From contig CAVKOU010000006.1 in the NCBI GenBank assembly GCA_963658085.1, positions 37,208-101,207 on the forward strand: a stretch of DNA of 64,000 nt, given 5' to 3'. Made by a program: the position numbers and the translations under genes. Under the pieces are notes generated by a model, which made no database searches, was not told the DNA's origin, and saw nothing but the letters and a program-made list of their open reading frames with translations. Each line of letters opens with the position of its first letter. Position 1 is the stretch's first letter. Source of the stretch: CAKRJP01 sp963658085 (lineage in GTDB: Bacteria; Bacillota; Clostridia; Lachnospirales; Lachnospiraceae). This document shows positions 60,488-64,000 of this stretch, one piece after another.

Positions 60488-60546
60488 TCACTTTAGTGCG
60501 CTAAAATGCACGAAGTGATTATAGCATAGAAAAAGAAAAAAACCAA
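60488..60546 (-). promoter_or_regulatory. promoter and inverted-repeat operator of the etfBA/dehydrogenase operon
   Basis: On the minus strand TTGGTT (60541-60546), a 17-base spacer and TATAAT (60518-60523). Just downstream of the expected +1 is TTTAG-tgcg-CTAAA (60492-60505) within a wider imperfect repeat TCACTT...AAGTGA (60488-60518). A repressor responding to the hydroxyacid would fit there. Confidence 0.65.
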
Positions 60547-60553
60547 CCTGCTG

Positions 60554-60620
60554 AAAGAAAAAAATGTACACAACAATCCAAGGCATAAAGAGGACTTTTT
60601 GCTTGGCTTATTGTGTACAT
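60554..60620 (-). terminator. terminator of the GH13 gene
   Basis: ATGTACACAA-type arms (60564-60583 and 60601-60620, with CCAAG paired to CTTGG inside) pair across a loop. On the minus strand a T-rich run (60554-60563) follows. Confidence 0.8.
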
Positions 60621-60676
60621 TTTACAAATAGAGACGTAAATGATTTGTATTTGAAATCTTAAAGAAGAGTAAAGGG

Positions 60677-61990
60677 TTATCCTTCGAATCTTAAGTATAG
60701 GGTGGTGTAAGGTTCCAGGGTAAGAGAACCGTCTAGGGAATATTTATTTCCTGTGATAAGATCTACAAAGTTTCCATTTAGGCTGCCTTCCCATGCGGTA
60801 TAGGGGGCATCGGAAGCGTTGATCGCTACCAAAACTCTTTCGTTTTCGGTGGCCCGCTCCAGGATCAGCTGATGGTTTTGTATTACCACGTTGCGATAGC
60901 TTCCGTGGCATAGTGCCTCGCTGTTCTTTCGGATCTCGATCAATGTTTTGATGAAGTCTGTCAGCTCGTTTGGCTTTGGAGCTTCAAAACAAGGACGTAG
61001 AGCGTAGTCGTTGTTCGGTGCTTTCTCACCGGGCTCTCCCCACTCGCTTCCATAGTAAAGGCAAGGGATTCCCGGCATTCCCATAAGGAGTCCGTAAGCT
61101 GGTCTTATGTGATCCTTGTTAGTGAGAATGCTAAAAAGTCTGGTCACATCATGATTGTCCACGAAAGTCATAAGATGTTTTCCTCTGTAGATACACCAAG
61201 GATCGCTTCCGTATTGGCGATGGAGAGAATGTGCAATCTCAAACATATTCATAGAATTAAAGCTGGAGTAAAGCCCCTTGTAGCATTCGTAGTTGGTGCA
61301 ACTATGTAGCATGCTATCATTTACAATCAGATTATAATCCCCGAAGAGCACTTCCCCAATCAGTGCAAAATCGGGTTTCAGATTTTCTGTAAATGATCGA
61401 AGCTGTCTCATAAAATTGTGATCTAAGCTGTAAGCTACATCCAGACGGAGACCATCGATGTCAAAAGTATCAATCCAAAATTTTACACAGTCTAAAAGAT
61501 ATTCTACCACAGCAGGATTCTGGAGATTAAGCTTTACCAGTTCAAAATGGCCTTCCCATCCCTCGTACCAGAAACCATCGTCGTAGCAGCTATTTCCCTC
61601 GAAGCTAATGTGAAACCAGTCTTTGTAAGGAGAGTCCCATTTTTTCTCCTGTACATCCTTGAAAGCCCAAAAGCCACGGCCTACATGATTAAAAACACCG
61701 TCCAATACGATTTTTATATGATGTTCATGAAGTGCCTTGCATACATCGGCGAAATCTTCGTTGGTTCCTAGACGACAGTCGATCTGTTTAAAATCCCTGG
61801 TATCATATCCGTGATTGTCGGATTCGAAAATGGGATTTAATAAGATAGAATCTATACCTATATCCTCCAGATACCGGGTCCAGTCCAGGAGCTTTCGGAT
61901 TCTTGGCACACACTGCCCATCATTGGCCAGTGGAGCACCGCAAAAACCTATAGGATAGATTTGATAAAAAATAGCATTATAAGCCCACAT
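60677..61990 (-). CDS. GH13 alpha-amylase-family glycosidase
   Basis: A 437-residue cytoplasmic alpha-glucan enzyme. Conserved regions: DGVFNHVGR (region I), GLRLDVAYSL (II, nucleophile Asp), IGEVLFGD (III, acid Glu) and FVDNHDVTR (IV). It has no signal peptide and no extra carbohydrate-binding domain, so it acts on imported maltodextrin or cyclodextrin. It is 78 bases behind an AraC regulator gene on the same strand and has its own terminator. No sugar transporter is adjacent. Confidence 0.92.
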   Translation of the reverse strand: MWAYNAIFYQIYPIGFCGAPLANDGQCVPRIRKLLDWTRYLEDIGIDSILLNPIFESDNHGYDTRDFKQIDCRLGTNEDFADVCKALHEHHIKIVLDGVFNHVGRGFWAFKDVQEKKWDSPYKDWFHISFEGNSCYDDGFWYEGWEGHFELVKLNLQNPAVVEYLLDCVKFWIDTFDIDGLRLDVAYSLDHNFMRQLRSFTENLKPDFALIGEVLFGDYNLIVNDSMLHSCTNYECYKGLYSSFNSMNMFEIAHSLHRQYGSDPWCIYRGKHLMTFVDNHDVTRLFSILTNKDHIRPAYGLLMGMPGIPCLYYGSEWGEPGEKAPNNDYALRPCFEAPKPNELTDFIKTLIEIRKNSEALCHGSYRNVVIQNHQLILERATENERVLVAINASDAPYTAWEGSLNGNFVDLITGNKYSLDGSLTLEPYTTLYLRFEG

Positions 61991-62068
61991 AATAAAACCT
62001 CATTTCTTCTAAAATAAACTGCTGTCAGTATACCACAGTCACAAGAAAGAGGGATAGTAGAAGATCTT

Positions 62069-62941
62069 CTAAAGTTGGTTTCGAAAGGAGGTGGGGGACT
62101 CCTGCTCTTGTTTTTTAGCCTGGCGAGGAGTCATGCCATAGATTTCTTTAAAAAGTTTATTAAACATGGTTTGGTTGGTGAAACCACTCTCGCTCATTAT
62201 TTCTGCAATGGAAAGATCCGTGCTGGTAAGAAGCCTGCCAGCGTGGGAGATTCTTACCTCATTTAAGTACTTCATAAAAGTGATGCCCATATGTTTTTTG
62301 AAAAAACGGCATAAATACTCACGACTAAATCCTGTTTTATCTGCGACTTCATTTAAAGAAATTTTCTCTTTGTAATGTTCATTTGTATAAGAAATGATTT
62401 CCCTGAGAATGTCATTGGAATGCTCCGTGGAGGTGACGGACCCCGGTGGGGCATAAACGGAAAAATAACGAATTAGATCAGCAAGCATCAATAGGGCAGT
62501 GCCGTCAGAACGCATGGTGCTAGTAAGATCTTTGTCTAAATAAGAATAGGTAAGATCCTTTGCAAGGTCGCACAGATGCATATACTGGCTATGTTTGGGA
62601 TCCTCTTTAGAGAGAGGAGCACATTCGATATGATAGAGTTCTAGGTCGGGGCAGTAGACAGAAAGATTTTTCTTATCCACATGAATACATAAAAATATGT
62701 ACAAGCTGGAATTGGAGTGGATGGAATGAACTTCTCTGGAATCAAAAACAATTAATTGCCCGTGGTTAAGTGTGATACGATCATGTTCCTTTCGTACCTG
62801 GACAGAGCCACTAAGACAAAACAAAATTTCCATGGCTTCATGCCAATGGGCAGGGATATGAGGGTTTTCAAGTTCTCCCATGGAAGTTTGGATGCCCAGA
62901 TTGCCAAGGGGCTTAAGGGCTTCGTGATATGCTTTTGCCAT
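62069..62941 (-). CDS. AraC-family regulator with cupin sensor
   Basis: 290 residues. The N-terminal cupin-type arm has HIPAHWHEAMEILFCLSG and LNHGQLIVFDSREVHSI, sensing a sugar. The C-terminal double HTH has ISLNEVADKTGFSREYLCRFFKKHMG and SIAEIMSESGFTNQTMFNKLFKEIYGMTPRQ. It is upstream of the GH13 gene, so it probably activates that gene and itself. Confidence 0.92.
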   Translation of the reverse strand: MAKAYHEALKPLGNLGIQTSMGELENPHIPAHWHEAMEILFCLSGSVQVRKEHDRITLNHGQLIVFDSREVHSIHSNSSLYIFLCIHVDKKNLSVYCPDLELYHIECAPLSKEDPKHSQYMHLCDLAKDLTYSYLDKDLTSTMRSDGTALLMLADLIRYFSVYAPPGSVTSTEHSNDILREIISYTNEHYKEKISLNEVADKTGFSREYLCRFFKKHMGITFMKYLNEVRISHAGRLLTSTDLSIAEIMSESGFTNQTMFNKLFKEIYGMTPRQAKKQEQESPTSFRNQL

Positions 62942-63069
62942 AAAGGACTCCTTTCAGTCTTTTTTGTGCTTGCTTATAGAAACAATGCAAGTATAGCATT
63001 TGCAGAAAAACAAAAACAAGATAAATAGAAATTTTGGAGGGAATTTTCTCGGTATTCGGGAAAAAGTAG

Positions 63070-63098
63070 TTGACACCAATGGTAGGGTGACATATAAT
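63070..63098 (+). promoter_or_regulatory. consensus promoter of rplM-rpsI
   Basis: TTGACA (63070-63075), a 17-base spacer and TATAAT (63093-63098), one of the best promoters in the window. Confidence 0.9.
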
Positions 63099-63104
63099 AT
63101 TCGG

Positions 63105-63209
63105 GTATGACAAAAGAAGAAACAGTGTGGAGCCAATGCCCCGGAGACATACTGATTCCGATAAAGATACAGATGATTAAAGATATTAGTGAATGATGGA
63201 GGTACACCA
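63105..63209 (+). promoter_or_regulatory. leader of rplM, possible L13 autoregulatory leader
   Basis: About 100 untranslated bases with pairing potential (for example GGAGCCAATGCCCCGGAGAC). Firmicutes carry an L13-binding leader here; the match was not tested. Confidence 0.45.
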
Positions 63210-63638
63210 ATGAAAACTTATATGGCTAATCCAGATAAGATTGAAAGAAAATGGTATGTAGTTGATGCAGAAGGCTGTACATTAGGACGCCTTGCTTCAG
63301 AAGTTGCTAAGGTTTTAAGAGGTAAGAATAAGCCTGAATATACACCACACATTGATACTGGTGATTATGTAATCGTAGTTAATGCTGAGAAGATTAAAGT
63401 AACTGGTAAGAAGATGAACCAGAAGGTTTACTATCATCACTCAGACTATGTAGGAGGAATGAAAGAGACTACATTAGCAGAGATGATGGCAAAGAAGCCA
63501 GAGAGAGTAATCGAACTCGCTGTAAAGGGTATGCTTCCAAAGGGACCTTTGGGAAGAAGCATGATCAAGAAACTTCACGTATATGCTGGACCAGATCATG
63601 AGCAGCAGGCTCAGAAGCCAGTAGAGCTTAAGTTTTAA
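63210..63638 (+). CDS. rplM: 50S ribosomal protein L13
   Basis: 142 residues: KTYMANPDKIERKWYVVDAEG, LGRLAS, GDYVIVVNAEKIKVTGKK, and the signature MLPKGPLGRSMIKKLHVYAG. ATG 63210 follows GGAGG; the earlier in-frame ATG at 63189 lies within the leader. Its stop is 27 bases from the rpsI start. Confidence 0.96.
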   Translation: MKTYMANPDKIERKWYVVDAEGCTLGRLASEVAKVLRGKNKPEYTPHIDTGDYVIVVNAEKIKVTGKKMNQKVYYHHSDYVGGMKETTLAEMMAKKPERVIELAVKGMLPKGPLGRSMIKKLHVYAGPDHEQQAQKPVELKF

Positions 63639-63665
63639 GGAAAGGTTGAAAGGAGGATACTTACA

Positions 63666-64000
63666 GTGGCTACAGTAAAATTCTACGGAACAGGAAGAAG
63701 AAAAAAATCTATCGCAAGAGTATATTTGGTACCTGGAACAGGTAACATTACTATTAATAAAAGAAGCATCGATGAGTACTTCGGATTAGAGACATTAAAG
63801 GTTGTTGTTCGTCAGCCATTAGCTGCAACAGATACCGAAGGAAAGTTTGACGTGATCGTTAACGTTAAGGGTGGCGGATACACAGGACAGGCTGGAGCAA
63901 TTCGTCATGGTATCTCAAGAGCTCTGCTTCAGGCAGATGCTGAGTACAGACCAGTTCTTAAGAAAGCTGGATTCTTGACTCGTGATCCACGTATGAAAGA
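63666..64000 (+). CDS. rpsI: 30S ribosomal protein S9, 5' part
   Basis: 111 codons to the window edge, starting GTG with AAGGAGG upstream. It has FYGTGRRKKSIARVYLVPGTGNITIN and the signature GGGYTGQAGAIRHGISRAL; the last few codons (R/K-rich C-terminal tail) lie outside the window. Confidence 0.95.
   Translation, partial: MATVKFYGTGRRKKSIARVYLVPGTGNITINKRSIDEYFGLETLKVVVRQPLAATDTEGKFDVIVNVKGGGYTGQAGAIRHGISRALLQADAEYRPVLKKAGFLTRDPRMK

Overview
The window reads as chromosome of a low-to-moderate G+C, strictly anaerobic Gram-positive of the class Clostridia, most likely a gut Lachnospiraceae. The support is a group-B-type [FeFe]-hydrogenase, a ChW-repeat surface protein, a T-box leader on tyrS, a ferredoxin-type electron-bifurcating EtfAB/dehydrogenase set, an NAD(P)-type glutamate dehydrogenase, 4-hydroxybutyrate dehydrogenase, AGGAGG-type ribosome binding sites and TTGACA/TATAAT promoters. 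No rRNA, CRISPR array or intact mobile element is present. Two tRNA genes occur: Gly(TCC) and Arg(ACG).

Layout. 1-1272: end of clpX, a small coiled-coil protein, a divergent LspA-like protein and tRNA-Gly. 1525-6195: a C39-like surface peptidase, then an undescribed three-gene module of two esterase-fold proteins and an ATP-grasp protein with a 45-bp repeat tail and a histone-H1-like Lys/Thr/Ala C-terminus. 6263-10244: a stand-alone FeoA-like protein, a ChW-repeat/CAP surface protein and a hydrogenase. 10324-13017: a complete zinc/cadmium-type regulon (promoter, palindromic ArsR operator, CxxC metallochaperone, P1B-ATPase, ArsR sensor carrying both known metal sites). 13273-21114: asnB, an aromatic-acid-exporter-like protein, lysC, tRNA-Arg, a pseudouridine synthase and a pseudokinase-like membrane protein. 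21187-28671: a hydroaromatic (quinate/shikimate-type) cluster of GntP permease, alpha/beta hydrolase, AroD, LysR regulator, Fe-S old-yellow-enzyme oxidoreductase and YdiB-like AroE. 29097-35369: a GT2 glycosyltransferase, MarR with a membrane/cytidylate-kinase fusion, gdhA, an Lrp regulator and 4-hydroxybutyrate dehydrogenase.

35461-49047 is core housekeeping: murE, priA, def, a 4 x 38-bp intergenic repeat, fmt, a YugP-like protease, rsmB, rlmN, the Stp/PASTA-kinase pair, rsgA, rpe and thiN. 49130-51420 is a graveyard between thiN and ychF: a MATE remnant, an HTH-like remnant, an intact small ribbon-helix-helix-like gene with 12-bp direct repeats, a Tn916-type excisionase remnant, and a tyrosine integrase broken by a stop, a frameshift and an internal deletion, followed by TGTACCA/TGGTACA sites. 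51438-55686: ychF, lgt, T-box-tyrS and a flavin reductase. 55833-60452 (minus): etfB-etfA-FAD dehydrogenase-YkvI permease, an Lct-type 2-hydroxyacid oxidation operon. 60677-62941: a GH13 amylase behind an AraC regulator. 63210-64000: rplM and the start of rpsI.

Metabolically the window suggests a fermenter that can take up and oxidise a 2-hydroxyacid such as lactate by electron confurcation, handle glutamate and 4-hydroxybutyrate, process plant-type hydroaromatic acids, degrade maltodextrins and turn over H2. All of this is read from sequence by eye; family names come from motifs and overall resemblance, not database searches.
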